From Streptomyces flavotricini (GTDB lineage Bacteria > Actinomycetota > Actinomycetes > Streptomycetales > Streptomycetaceae): a stretch of DNA of 64,000 nt. The position numbers were made by a program, and so were the translations under genes. Each line of letters opens with the position of its first letter. The first letter of the stretch is position 1. Below the pieces are notes generated by a model, which ran no database searches, was not told the origin of the DNA, and saw nothing but the letters and a program-made list of their open reading frames with translations. The DNA lies in assembly GCF_020639365.1 (NCBI RefSeq), contig NZ_JAINUL010000001.1, positions 2,002,354-2,066,353 of the forward strand, written 5' to 3'. Positions 24,860-33,620 of this stretch are shown piece by piece.

Positions 24860-25735
24860 GTGGCGGGCTCGGGCGGCGCGGGCGATGGGCAGGTAGCGCA
24901 GGCGCTCCGGCAGCAGCGGTACGAGGAGCCGTACGGCCGTGCTGAGCCGCCGGAGCCTGCGCTCCTGGGCCGGGCTCCACTCCAGCCCGATGGCGGAGCG
25001 GGCGTCGGGCGGCATGTACCCCACGGTGACGAACGCCCGGAAGCGCAGGAACGCGGCCCGCAGCACCGGCCAGGTGATCCGCAGCAGCAGCCGTACCGGC
25101 AGGGAGCCGCCCTCGGGCCTCGGCAGCGGCACGTCGGTGGCGACCAGCTCGCGGGCGACCTTGGTCGGCTCGATCTCCTCGGCCAGCATCCGGCGGTAGT
25201 AGACCCAGTACTCCTCGATGGTCTGCGGCATGTCCCGGTCGTGTATGCCGAGGATCCGGCCCACCTGGAGCCACTCCCGGTACAGCTGCCGCTCCTGCGC
25301 CGGGGTGAAGCGGCGCAGGAGGTACCGCCCGGCGTAGAGGTAGATCGGGAAGCCGGTGGCGTGCACCCAGGAGTAGCAGGCGGGGTCGAGGGAGTGGTAG
25401 CGCCGCCCCCGGGTGTCGATGCCCTGGATCTCCTTGTGCAGGCGGCGTACCCGGCGGCCCTCCTCGGCGGCCCGCTCCCCGCCGTACACCCACAGCTGGA
25501 CGGAGCGCAGCGAGCGCTCGCCGCGCCCCCAGGGGTCGGTGCGGAAGACGGAGTGCTCGTCGACCCCGGCGCCGATCGCGGGGTGGGCCACCTGCAGGGT
25601 GAAGGCGGCGGGGAGCATCAGCAGGGCCCGGATGTCACCGGAGATGGTCCAGAGCACCCCGCCGGGGGCCGGCGGCTCCGGATCGGGGCGGCGCGCGGCC
25701 TTCGTTCCGGGTGCGGGGAGCTCTGCTTCTCTCAT
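24842..25735 (-). CDS. Oxygenase MpaB family protein (DUF2236)
   Basis: 297 aa with the DUF2236/MpaB/latex-clearing-protein architecture: LLMLPAAFTLQVAHPAIGAGVDEHS, then RVRRLHKEIQGIDTRGRRYHSLDPACYSWVHATG, which carries the conserved Arg/His region for haem b in characterised members, and later DRDMPQTIEEYWVYYR. Characterised relatives are haem oxygenases acting on hydrophobic substrates. No signal peptide is seen. The ATG at 25733-25735 is the farthest plausible start. Monocistronic, convergent with the M1 peptidase. Confidence 0.85.
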   Translation of the reverse strand: MREAELPAPGTKAARRPDPEPPAPGGVLWTISGDIRALLMLPAAFTLQVAHPAIGAGVDEHSVFRTDPWGRGERSLRSVQLWVYGGERAAEEGRRVRRLHKEIQGIDTRGRRYHSLDPACYSWVHATGFPIYLYAGRYLLRRFTPAQERQLYREWLQVGRILGIHDRDMPQTIEEYWVYYRRMLAEEIEPTKVARELVATDVPLPRPEGGSLPVRLLLRITWPVLRAAFLRFRAFVTVGYMPPDARSAIGLEWSPAQERRLRRLSTAVRLLVPLLPERLRYLPIARAARARHRAGTP

Positions 25736-25928
25736 GGTCCCAGTATGCGAGTGCTGAAGGTTCGGGTTGCGGGTGCCGGACGTCCGGGCTCGCGAGTGCC
25801 GGACCTCGGGTGCGAGTGCCAGACGTCCGCTCCCGGACAGAAAGTCTTGTCACGGGTGTTACCCAGAGGTAACCGCGGCTGCTTGGATGACGGAGTCGAT
25901 CTCCCCCTGCAGGAATGATGGAGACCTC

Positions 25929-26918
25929 ATGCTGCACACCAAGCTCAGCCGCAACCGCGCCGCCGCCACGGCCGTTGCGGCGATCGCCGTCGGCGCACTG
26001 GCCGCCACCGGTGCGCCGGCCGCCTCGGCCGCGGAGAGCGCCGCGGCCCCGCGGCTCAGCGTCCTCACGTACAACACGTTCCTGATGAGCAAGAACCTCT
26101 ACCCCAACTGGGGCCAGGACCACCGGGCTTCGGAGATCCCCAAGGCGTCCTTCTTCCAGGGCCACGACGTGGTCGTGCTCCAGGAGGCTTTCGACAACGG
26201 CGCCTCGGACGCGCTGAAGTCGGGCGCCTCCGCGCAGTACCCGTACCAGACCCCGATCGTCGGCCGCAGCAAGAGCGGCTGGGACGCGACGGGCGGCGCC
26301 TATTCCTCGACCACCCCCGAGGACGGCGGCGTCACGATCCTCAGCAAGTGGCCGATCGTCCGCAAGGAGCAGGTGGTCTACAAGGACGCCTGCGGCGCCG
26401 ACTGGTGGTCCAACAAGGGCTTCGCCTACGTCGTGCTGAACGTGAACGGCACCAAGGTCCACGTGGTCGGCACCCACGCCCAGTCCACCGACCCTGGCTG
26501 CGGCTCCGGCGAGGCGGCCGAGATGCGCGCCCGCCAGTTCAAGGCGATGGACGCCTTCCTGGACGGCAAGAACATCCCGGCGGGCGAGCAGGTCATCGTC
26601 GCCGGCGACATGAACGTCGACTCGCGCTCCCCCGAGTTCGCGTCCATGCTCGCCAACGCCGACCTGGCGGACTCCGACTCGCGCACGGGCCACCCGTACT
26701 CGTTCGACACCGCGCAGAACTCCATCGCGAACTACCGCTACCCGACGGACCCGCGCGAGGACCTGGACTACGTCCTGTACCGCAAGGGCAACGCGCGCCC
26801 GGCGGGCTGGGAGAACAACGTGGTCAAGGAGCAGTCGGCGCCCTGGACCGTCTCCAGCTGGGGCACCTCGTACACGTACACCAACCTCTCCGACCACTAC
26901 CCGCTGATCGGCCGCTAG
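25929..26918 (+). CDS. Secreted sphingomyelin phosphodiesterase (neutral sphingomyelinase C)
   Basis: 329-aa exported phosphodiesterase of the endonuclease/exonuclease/phosphatase (DNase I-like) superfamily. Signal peptide: KLSRNRAAA then a hydrophobic Ala-rich stretch to ASA near residue 35. Catalytic landmarks are LSVLTYNTFLM, VVLQEAFDNG (metal Glu), VGTHAQS, AGDMNVDS (Asp/Asn) and SDHYPLIG (C-terminal catalytic His). Two Cys pairs are consistent with extracellular disulphides. GGAG lies 5 nt before ATG 25929. Such enzymes release phosphocholine from sphingomyelin and related phospholipids. Followed by a palindromic terminator. Confidence 0.92.
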   Translation: MLHTKLSRNRAAATAVAAIAVGALAATGAPAASAAESAAAPRLSVLTYNTFLMSKNLYPNWGQDHRASEIPKASFFQGHDVVVLQEAFDNGASDALKSGASAQYPYQTPIVGRSKSGWDATGGAYSSTTPEDGGVTILSKWPIVRKEQVVYKDACGADWWSNKGFAYVVLNVNGTKVHVVGTHAQSTDPGCGSGEAAEMRARQFKAMDAFLDGKNIPAGEQVIVAGDMNVDSRSPEFASMLANADLADSDSRTGHPYSFDTAQNSIANYRYPTDPREDLDYVLYRKGNARPAGWENNVVKEQSAPWTVSSWGTSYTYTNLSDHYPLIGR

Positions 26919-27440
26919 TCCGCACCCCCGGGTGCCCGCCGTACGGCCGGCACCCGGGGTCCGTACGACGGCCGCCGTGCGGGTGGCGCGCGGTCCGAGG
27001 GCGGGGGCGCCGGTGGCGGGGTCCGGGCGGAAGCCGTAGGACAGGGTACCGCCGTCGGCCCCGACGACCCACGGCCGTACGGCGCCCAGCAGCATCAGCA
27101 GCGCTCCGGCGGCGCCCGGGGTGGTCGGCAGGCGCCGGGGGGGTGACCGGCAAGGACAGTACGGCTGCGGCCCGGCCCGTACCGCCGGTGAGGACCTTCC
27201 TCCGCCCAGTCTGACGACGTCGGTGGTGCAGGTGGTGAAGGCGACGTGGACCACCACGGGCACGAGCAGGACGGCGGCCGGCGGCAGCAGCCAGGTGCAG
27301 AGGGGCCGCAGCCTGGTGACCCGCAGTCTGCGCGGGGTCCACAGCAGGGTGCCCGGAAAGCGAGTGATGCCCGCACCGGGCGGCGCGGACGGAACCCGTC
27401 CGGCGGGCGGTCGTGCTCCCGCCGGACGGGGCCGTCCGGG
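26919..27440. other. Intergenic region with possible decayed membrane-protein fragment
   Basis: 522 bp between the sphingomyelinase and the acyl-CoA ligase. It holds the 26926-26959 terminator. On the minus strand about 27380-27050 one frame reads as two hydrophobic stretches (WLLPPAAVLLVPVVVHVAF; GALLMLLGAVRPWVVG) separated by non-protein-like sequence, with no good start. This may be gene debris; I do not call a gene. Confidence 0.35.
26926..26959 (+). terminator. Palindromic terminator after sphingomyelinase
   Basis: CCCCGGGTGCC and GGCACCCGGGG flank an inner GCCGTACGGC palindrome, making almost the whole 34 bp self-complementary. It starts 8 nt past the sphingomyelinase stop codon. Confidence 0.7.
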
Positions 27441-29291
27441 CTACGGGGCCGGGGCCGCCCGTGGTTCCCCGTGAGGGTCCTCGTACAGGGCCTCGATGAG
27501 GGGGCCGTACTTCTCCCGGACCACCCTGCGGCGCAGTTTCAGCGACGGGGTGAGCTCCCCGGAGGCGGGGCCCCACTCCTCGGTCAGCAGCCGGTACCGC
27601 TTGATCTGCTCGGTCCGGTTGAGCCGGGCGTTGGCCGCCGCGACGGCGGCGGCGATCTCCTCGCGGACGGCGGGGTGCTCCGCGAGCCCGGCGAGCGGGC
27701 CGGCCTCGATGCCGCGGGCCGCCGCCCACGCCGGGGCCACCTCCCCGTCCAGCACGAGGAGGGCGACGAGGTAGGAGCGGCCGTCTCCGTGCACCAGGGC
27801 CTGGCCTATCAGCGGGTGCTCCTTGACGGTGTTCTCCACCAGGGCCGGCGAGACGTTCTTGCCGTTCGAGGTGATGATGAGTTCCTTCTTGCGGTCGGTC
27901 AGCCAGAGGAACCCGTCCTCGTCGAGCCGGCCGACGTCCCCGGTCGGGAACCATCCCTCGGCGTCGTGCGCACTCTCCACCGAGCCGTCGGGCCGCAGGT
28001 AACCGGCGAAGACGGTCTCACCGCGCGTGAGGATCTCCCCGTCCTCGGCGAGCCGCAGCTCCAGCCCCTCGATCGGGCGTCCCACCGAGCCCAGCCGGAA
28101 ACCGTCCGGGCTGTTGATCGTGCACACGCCCGAGGTCTCGGTGAGCCCCCACGCGTCCATGATGGTGATCCCCCAGCCCGCCCAGAAGCGGACCACGTCG
28201 ATCGGCATCGGGGCGGTGGCACTGGCCGTCCACACCAGCCGGTCCAGCCCGGCCAGGCCCAGCAGCGGGTCCAGCACCTGCTCCTTGGCCCGGGCGTACG
28301 AGGCCTCGAGCGCGGCCGGGATCCGCTCGCCGCGCTCCCGGTGGCCGGCCCGGGCCCGGGCGAGGTCGTTCGCGGCCTCGATGGACTCCCGCTGCGCGGC
28401 GGGAAGCTGCGCGAGCACCGCCCGTACGGACGCGGCGAGCTTCTCCCAGACCCGGGGCACCCCGAAGAACTGCACCGGGTGCAGTTCGCGTACGGCGGCC
28501 CCCACGGCGGCCGGGTCGGCGACGAGTCGGACGTGCGCGGCCCGCAGCAGCGGCAGGTAGATGCCGAGGATCCGCTCGGCGATGTGCGCGAACGGCAGGT
28601 AGCAGATGTGCTCGGCGTGCTCGGGAAGGTCCGTGCGCCCGTCGATGCGGACGGCCTGGAGCATGATGTTGCGGTGGGTCAGCCGTACGCCCTTGGGGTC
28701 GCCGGTGGTGCCGGAGGTGTAGACGACGGTCAGCGGGTCCTCGGGGCGGGTCTCGCGCCAGGCCTTCTCGAAGGCCTCGGGGCGGTGCGTACGGGCGCCG
28801 CTCGCGTGCAGGGATCCGTACGTACGGTGCGGACCCGCCTCGGCGGCCTCGGCCACGACCAGCCGCTCCAGGGGCACCTGTGCGTCGGCGAGCAGCGGCT
28901 CCCAGCGGGCCAGCTCGCCGGCTCCTTCGAGGACCGCGATCCGGGCCCGGCTGTGCCGGGCGATGTGGGCGATCTGTTCGGGCGCGGAGGTCCCGTACAC
29001 GGTGACCGGGACGGCGCCGAGGTGGACGAGGGCCAGGTCGGTCAGCCAGTGCTCGGGGCGGTTGCCCATCATGATCAGGACGTGTTCGCCGCGTTCTATG
29101 CCCAGGGCTGCGTATCCGGAGGCGAGGACGGCGACCTTGCGGCGGACCTCGGTCCAGTCGAGGGTCGTCCAGCCGTCGCCCTCGCGCCAGGAGAGGGCCG
29201 GGAGGGCGCCGTGTTCGGCGGCGTTGCGTGCCAGCAGGGCGGGGACGGTGAGCTCTTCGGGTCGTCCGGGCAGTCGCAGTTTCATGGTCAT
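27441..29291 (-). CDS. AMP-dependent long-chain acyl-CoA synthetase/ligase
   Basis: 616-aa adenylate-forming enzyme that activates fatty acids to acyl-CoA. Motifs: A3 P-loop VVYTSGTTGDPKGVRLTH, A5 WGLTETSGVC, A7 GWFPTGDVGRLDEDGFLWLTDRKKELIITSNGKNVSP with the motif Asp and Arg. Length and the FACL-type LTEEWGPASGELTPSLKLRRRVV C-terminus match bacterial FadD15/ACSBG-like ligases. CCAGGAG 6 nt before the ATG at 29289-29291 supports the start. Divergent from a MerR-type regulator 85 nt away and near the beta-oxidation operon, so it probably feeds that pathway. Confidence 0.92.
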   Translation of the reverse strand: MTMKLRLPGRPEELTVPALLARNAAEHGALPALSWREGDGWTTLDWTEVRRKVAVLASGYAALGIERGEHVLIMMGNRPEHWLTDLALVHLGAVPVTVYGTSAPEQIAHIARHSRARIAVLEGAGELARWEPLLADAQVPLERLVVAEAAEAGPHRTYGSLHASGARTHRPEAFEKAWRETRPEDPLTVVYTSGTTGDPKGVRLTHRNIMLQAVRIDGRTDLPEHAEHICYLPFAHIAERILGIYLPLLRAAHVRLVADPAAVGAAVRELHPVQFFGVPRVWEKLAASVRAVLAQLPAAQRESIEAANDLARARAGHRERGERIPAALEASYARAKEQVLDPLLGLAGLDRLVWTASATAPMPIDVVRFWAGWGITIMDAWGLTETSGVCTINSPDGFRLGSVGRPIEGLELRLAEDGEILTRGETVFAGYLRPDGSVESAHDAEGWFPTGDVGRLDEDGFLWLTDRKKELIITSNGKNVSPALVENTVKEHPLIGQALVHGDGRSYLVALLVLDGEVAPAWAAARGIEAGPLAGLAEHPAVREEIAAAVAAANARLNRTEQIKRYRLLTEEWGPASGELTPSLKLRRRVVREKYGPLIEALYEDPHGEPRAAPAP

Positions 29292-29323
29292 GGGCAGCTC
29301 CTGGCCGTTTCACATCGTTGGTG

Positions 29324-29340
29324 CGACAGCAATACTGTTG
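29324..29340. promoter_or_regulatory. Inverted repeat between ligase and MerR gene, candidate operator
   Basis: CGACAG-CAATA-CTGTTG, arms matching at 5 of 6 positions, centred in the 85-bp divergent gap. MerR-family proteins bind dyads between -35 and -10 of their targets, so this is a natural candidate site for control of the ligase and autoregulation. No consensus promoter boxes could be fixed. Confidence 0.45.
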
Positions 29341-29376
29341 AACCCAAGCTGTGGAGCAGAGAGCGAGGCGCAGACG

Positions 29377-30114
29377 ATGGCCGACCAGGCACCCGAGCCG
29401 ATGCTCACCGTCGACGAGCTGGCGGCCCGGGCGGGCGTCACCGTGCGCACCGTTCGTTTCTACAGCACGCGCGGGCTTTTGCCCCCTCCCGTGATCGGCC
29501 CTCGTCGGGTGGGGCACTACGGGCCGGAGCACCTGTCCCGGCTGGCGCTCATCGAGGAACTCCAGCACCAGGGCATGACGTTGTCGGCCATCGAGCGCTA
29601 TCTGGACGCGCTGCCCGACGACCTGAGCGCGCACGACCTGGCGATCCACCGTGCCATGGTGTCCAGTTGGGCTCCGGACGCGCCCCAGGAGGTGTCGCGG
29701 GAGGAGCTGGAGAAGCGGGCCGGGCGGAGCCTGTCGGACGCCGACGTGCGGCGGCTGACGGCGATGAACGTACTGGCACCGGCCGCCGGCGGGTTCCGGG
29801 TGGACGTGGGGCTGCTGCGCCTGGGCGTCGCGCTGCTGGACGTGCCGATCGCGCACGAGACGATCCTGGTGGCGCGCAAGGTCCTGCTGGAGCACGCTCG
29901 GACGGCGGCGCACGAGCTGACGGCCCTGTTCCGGGACGAGGTGTGGGGGCCGTTCACGCGGGGCGAGAGCGATCCGGAGCGGGTGGAGTCGATGAAGGCG
30001 CTGTCCGCGCACATGCAACCGATGGTGGTGCAGGCGCTGGTGACCGCGTTCCAGCGGTCCCTGAAGGAAGAGCTGCGGGCGGCGTTCGTCTCGGAGCCCG
30101 AAGGCTCCGGGTGA
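29377..30114 (+). CDS. MerR-family transcriptional regulator
   Basis: 245 aa. N-terminal MerR winged helix: LTVDELAARAGVTVRTVRFYSTRGLLPPP, GHYGPEHLSRLALIEELQHQGMTLSAIERYL (residues about 9-75). The C-terminal about 165-residue effector region is helical and lacks the Cys residues of metal-sensing MerRs, so an organic or acyl-CoA ligand is more likely. ATG 29377 begins just before the HTH. It sits between a divergent acyl-CoA ligase and a convergent beta-oxidation operon, suggesting control of fatty-acid catabolism. Confidence 0.88.
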   Translation: MADQAPEPMLTVDELAARAGVTVRTVRFYSTRGLLPPPVIGPRRVGHYGPEHLSRLALIEELQHQGMTLSAIERYLDALPDDLSAHDLAIHRAMVSSWAPDAPQEVSREELEKRAGRSLSDADVRRLTAMNVLAPAAGGFRVDVGLLRLGVALLDVPIAHETILVARKVLLEHARTAAHELTALFRDEVWGPFTRGESDPERVESMKALSAHMQPMVVQALVTAFQRSLKEELRAAFVSEPEGSG

Positions 30115-30150
30115 ACGCCGCCCGCGGCGGGTCGGGCGGTCTCGGCGGGA

Positions 30151-32322
30151 TCAGTCGGCGTACGTCTCGCCGCGCTCGGCCTTCGCCACGAGCGAGGCCG
30201 GCGGGGTGAAGCGCTCGCCGTACTGGGCGGCCAGCTCACGGGAGCGGGCGACGAAGCCCGCCAGGCCGCCCTCGTAGCCGTTGATGTACTGGATCACGCC
30301 ACCGGTCCAGGCCGGGAAGCCGATGCCCATGATGGAGCCGATGTTGGCGTCGGCGATCGAGGTGAGCACGCCCTCGTCGAGGCAGCGGACGGTGTCCAGG
30401 GCCTCGGAGAAGAGCATCCGCTCCTTCATGTCGATGAACGGGATGTCCGCGTCCGGCTTGGCGAAGTGCTCGCGCAGGCCCGGCCAGATGCCGGCGCGCT
30501 TGCCGCTCTCGTCGTACGCGTAGAAGCCGGCCCCGCCGCTGCGGCCGGGGCGGCCGAACTCGTCGACCATCCGGTCGATGACCGCGTCCGCGGGGTGCGC
30601 GGTCCACGTGCGGCCCTCGGCCTCGAAGGCCTTGCGGGTCTCGTTGCGGATCTTGCGCGGGAGGGTGAGCGTGAGCTCGTCCATCAGGGAGAGCACCTTG
30701 GCCGGGTAGCCGGCCTGGGCCGCGGCCTGCTCGATGGAGGCGGGCTCCACGCCCTCGCCGACCATCGCCACGCCCTCGTTGATGAACTGGCCGATGACGC
30801 GCGAGGTGAAGAAGCCGCGCGAGTCGTTGACCACGATCGGGGTCTTGTTGATCTGCCGTACGAGGTCGAAGGCGCGGGCGATGGCCTCGTCGCCGGTGCG
30901 CTCACCCTTGATGATCTCCACCAGCGGCATCTTGTCGACGGGCGAGAAGAAGTGCAGTCCGATGAAGTCGACGGGGCGCGAAACCCCTTCCGCGAGGCCC
31001 GTGATGGGCAGCGTGGAGGTGTTGGAGCACAGCAGCGCGTCGGGGGCGATGACGTCCTGGATCTCCTGGAACACCTTGTGCTTGAGGGAGGTGTCCTCGA
31101 ACACGGCCTCGATGACGGCGTCGCAGCCGGCCAGGTCGGCGGCCTCGGCGGTCGGGGTGATCCGGGCGAGCAGCTCCGCGCGCTGCGCCTCGGTGCTGCG
31201 GCCGCGGGAGACGGCCTTGTCGAGCAGCTTCTCGGAGTACGCCTTGCCCTTCGCGGCGGCCTCGGCGGTGACGTCCTTCAGCACCACCTCGATGCCCGCG
31301 CGGGCACAGGAGTACGCGATGCCGGCGCCCATCATGCCGGCGCCGAGGACGGCGACCTTGGTGACCTTGCGGGGCACGATGCCCTGCGGGCGGCTGCGGC
31401 CGGCGTTGACGGCCTGGAGGTCGAAGAAGAACGCCTGGATCATGTTCTTGGCGGTCTGCCCGGTGACCAGCTCGGTGAAGTAGCGGGCCTCGATGGTCAG
31501 CGCGGTCTCGAAGTCCACCTGGGCGCCCTCGACGGCACACGCCAGGATGTTGCGCGGGGCCGGGTACGGGGCGCCGTTCAGCTGCTTGCGCAGGTTGGCC
31601 GGGAAGGCCGGGAGGTTGGCGGCGAACTTCGGGTTCGACGGCGTGCCGCCCGGGATCCGGTAGCCGGGTACGTCCCAGGGCTGCTTCGACTCGGGGTTGG
31701 CGTCGATGAAGGCGCGGGCCTTGGCGAGCATCTCCTCGGGGGTGGCGGCCAGTTCGTGGACGAGGCCGTTGTCGAGGGCGCGCTGCGGGTTGTACTGGGT
31801 GCCCTGGAGCAGGACCTTGAGCAGTGCGTCGGCGATACCCATGAGGCGGACCGTACGGGTGAGACCGCCGCCGGCCGGGAGCAGCCCGAGGGTGACCTCG
31901 GGCAGGCCGATCTTGGAGCCGGGGGCGTCGAGGGCGACGCGGTGGTGGGAGGCGAGGCAGATCTCGTAACCGCCGCCCAGGGCGGCGCCGTTGATGGCGG
32001 CGACGACGGGCTTGCCGAGGGTCTCGATGCGACGCAGCGAGCGCTTGATCTCGGTGCCGGTGTCGAAGGCGAGCTGCGCGTCCTCGGGACGCAGCCGGAT
32101 CATGTCCTTGAGGTCGCCGCCCGCGAAGAAGGTCTTCTTGGCGGAGGTGTAGATGATGCCGCGGATGGAGTCCTTCTCGGCCTCGGCGCGGTCGGCGACG
32201 GCCGCGATGGAGTCCTTGAAGGCCTGGTTCATCGTGTTGGCGGACTGGCCCGGGTCGTCGAGGGTGAGGGTGACGACGCCGGTCTCGTCCTGTTCCCAGC
32301 GGATCGTGGTGGACTCGCTCAT
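30151..32322 (-). CDS. Fatty-acid oxidation complex alpha subunit (enoyl-CoA hydratase / 3-hydroxyacyl-CoA dehydrogenase)
   Basis: 723-aa FadB/FadJ-type bifunctional enzyme. The N-terminal crotonase domain (about 1-190) carries FFAGGDLKDM and AINGAALGGGYEICLA. The HAD NAD-binding domain begins VAVLGAGMMGAGIAYSCARAG near residue 320, with IGLHFFSPVDKMPLVEII and C-terminal HAD repeats to the end. Catalyses hydration and NAD-dependent oxidation in beta-oxidation. ATG at 32320-32322; the longer frame extending to 34671 runs antisense-free over neighbouring genes and is not one protein. The thiolase gene is 53 nt upstream on the same strand, forming the usual alpha/beta pair. Confidence 0.94.
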   Translation of the reverse strand: MSESTTIRWEQDETGVVTLTLDDPGQSANTMNQAFKDSIAAVADRAEAEKDSIRGIIYTSAKKTFFAGGDLKDMIRLRPEDAQLAFDTGTEIKRSLRRIETLGKPVVAAINGAALGGGYEICLASHHRVALDAPGSKIGLPEVTLGLLPAGGGLTRTVRLMGIADALLKVLLQGTQYNPQRALDNGLVHELAATPEEMLAKARAFIDANPESKQPWDVPGYRIPGGTPSNPKFAANLPAFPANLRKQLNGAPYPAPRNILACAVEGAQVDFETALTIEARYFTELVTGQTAKNMIQAFFFDLQAVNAGRSRPQGIVPRKVTKVAVLGAGMMGAGIAYSCARAGIEVVLKDVTAEAAAKGKAYSEKLLDKAVSRGRSTEAQRAELLARITPTAEAADLAGCDAVIEAVFEDTSLKHKVFQEIQDVIAPDALLCSNTSTLPITGLAEGVSRPVDFIGLHFFSPVDKMPLVEIIKGERTGDEAIARAFDLVRQINKTPIVVNDSRGFFTSRVIGQFINEGVAMVGEGVEPASIEQAAAQAGYPAKVLSLMDELTLTLPRKIRNETRKAFEAEGRTWTAHPADAVIDRMVDEFGRPGRSGGAGFYAYDESGKRAGIWPGLREHFAKPDADIPFIDMKERMLFSEALDTVRCLDEGVLTSIADANIGSIMGIGFPAWTGGVIQYINGYEGGLAGFVARSRELAAQYGERFTPPASLVAKAERGETYAD

Positions 32323-32375
32323 GTTTCTCGCTGCTTCCGTGTCGGGGAGGAGGTCTGGGGTGTGCAGGACGGGAT

Positions 32376-33590
32376 TCAGAGGCGTTCGACGATGGTGGCG
32401 ACGCCCATGCCGCCGCCGACGCAGAGGGTGACGAGCCCGTAGCGCTTGTCCTGGCGCTCCAGTTCGTCGATGACGGTGCCGAGGAGCATCGCGCCGGTGG
32501 CGCCGAGCGGGTGGCCGAGCGCGATGGAGCCGCCGTTGACGTTGACCCTGTCGAGGGAGATGCCCATGTCCTTGACGAAGCGCAGGACGACGCCGGCGAA
32601 GGCCTCGTTCATCTCGATCAGGTCGATGTCGTCGATGGTCAGGCCGGCCTTGGCGAGGGCCTTGCGGGTGGCCGGGGCGGGGCCGGTGAGCATGATGGTG
32701 GGCTCGGAGCCGGAGACGGCGGCCGAGACGATCCGGGCGCGGGGCGCGAGGCCGTTCCGTTCGCCCGCCTCGCGGGTGCCGATCGCGACGAGCGAGGCGC
32801 CGTCGACGATGCCGGAGGAGTTGCCCGCGTGGTGGACGTGGTCGATCTTCTCGATCCAGTGGTACTTCTGCAGGGCGACGGCGTCGAAGCCGCCGAGGTC
32901 GCCGATGTCCGCGAAGGACGGCTTGAGCTTCGCGAGGGTGTCGGCGGTGGTGCCGGGGCGGACGAACTCCTCCTGGTCCAGGACGACCAGGCCGTTGCGG
33001 TCGGTGACCGGGACGACGGACTTCGCGAAGCGGCCCTCCTTGATGGAGGTGGCCGCGCGCTCCTGGGAGAGGGCGGCGTACTCGTCGACGTCGCGCCGGG
33101 AGAAGCCCTCGATGGTGGCGATGAGGTCGGCGCCGATGCCCTGGGGGACGAAGCCGGTGTCCCAGTTGGTCATCGGGTCGTTGAACCAGGCGCCGCCGTC
33201 GGAGGCCATCGGGACGCGGGACATGGACTCCACGCCGCCCGCGAGGACCAGGTCCTCCCAGCCGGAGCGGACCTTGGCGGCGGCCAGGTTGACGGCCTCC
33301 AGGCCGGAGGCGCAGAAGCGGTTCTCCTGCACGCCGGCCACCGTGTCCGGGAGTCCGGCGGCGATGGCCGCGATCCGGGCGATGTCGGAGCCCTGGTCGC
33401 CGACCGGGCCGACGACGCCGAGCACGATGTCGTCGATGGTGGCGGGGTCCAGGCCGGGGTTGCGCTCGCGCAGGGCGTTGATCAGGCCGACGACCAGGTC
33501 GATCGGCTTGGTGCCGTGCAGGGCGCCGTTGGCCTTGCCGCGGCCGCGCGGCGTGCGGATCGCGTCGTATACGTACGCTTCGGTGCTCAC
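32376..33590 (-). CDS. Acetyl-CoA C-acyltransferase (thiolase, FadA-type)
   Basis: 404-aa thiolase. The nucleophilic Cys is C93 in [13 protein letters not shown]. The base His lies in [15 protein letters not shown] and the second catalytic Cys in TLCVGGGMG near the C-terminus. It cleaves 3-ketoacyl-CoA at the end of each beta-oxidation cycle. ATG 33588-33590. It lies between acyl-CoA dehydrogenase (30 nt upstream) and the FadB-like gene (53 nt downstream), all minus strand. Confidence 0.94.
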   Translation of the reverse strand: MSTEAYVYDAIRTPRGRGKANGALHGTKPIDLVVGLINALRERNPGLDPATIDDIVLGVVGPVGDQGSDIARIAAIAAGLPDTVAGVQENRFCASGLEAVNLAAAKVRSGWEDLVLAGGVESMSRVPMASDGGAWFNDPMTNWDTGFVPQGIGADLIATIEGFSRRDVDEYAALSQERAATSIKEGRFAKSVVPVTDRNGLVVLDQEEFVRPGTTADTLAKLKPSFADIGDLGGFDAVALQKYHWIEKIDHVHHAGNSSGIVDGASLVAIGTREAGERNGLAPRARIVSAAVSGSEPTIMLTGPAPATRKALAKAGLTIDDIDLIEMNEAFAGVVLRFVKDMGISLDRVNVNGGSIALGHPLGATGAMLLGTVIDELERQDKRYGLVTLCVGGGMGVATIVERL

Positions 33591-33620
33591 TGGTCAAGCC
33601 TTTCGGGGAGAGGTCGTGCG

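Noticed and set aside
26824..27954. Minus-strand open frame bridging the gap before the acyl-CoA ligase
   Set aside because: Overlaps ligase and sphingomyelinase genes in other frames; the gap part is at best debris of a membrane protein.
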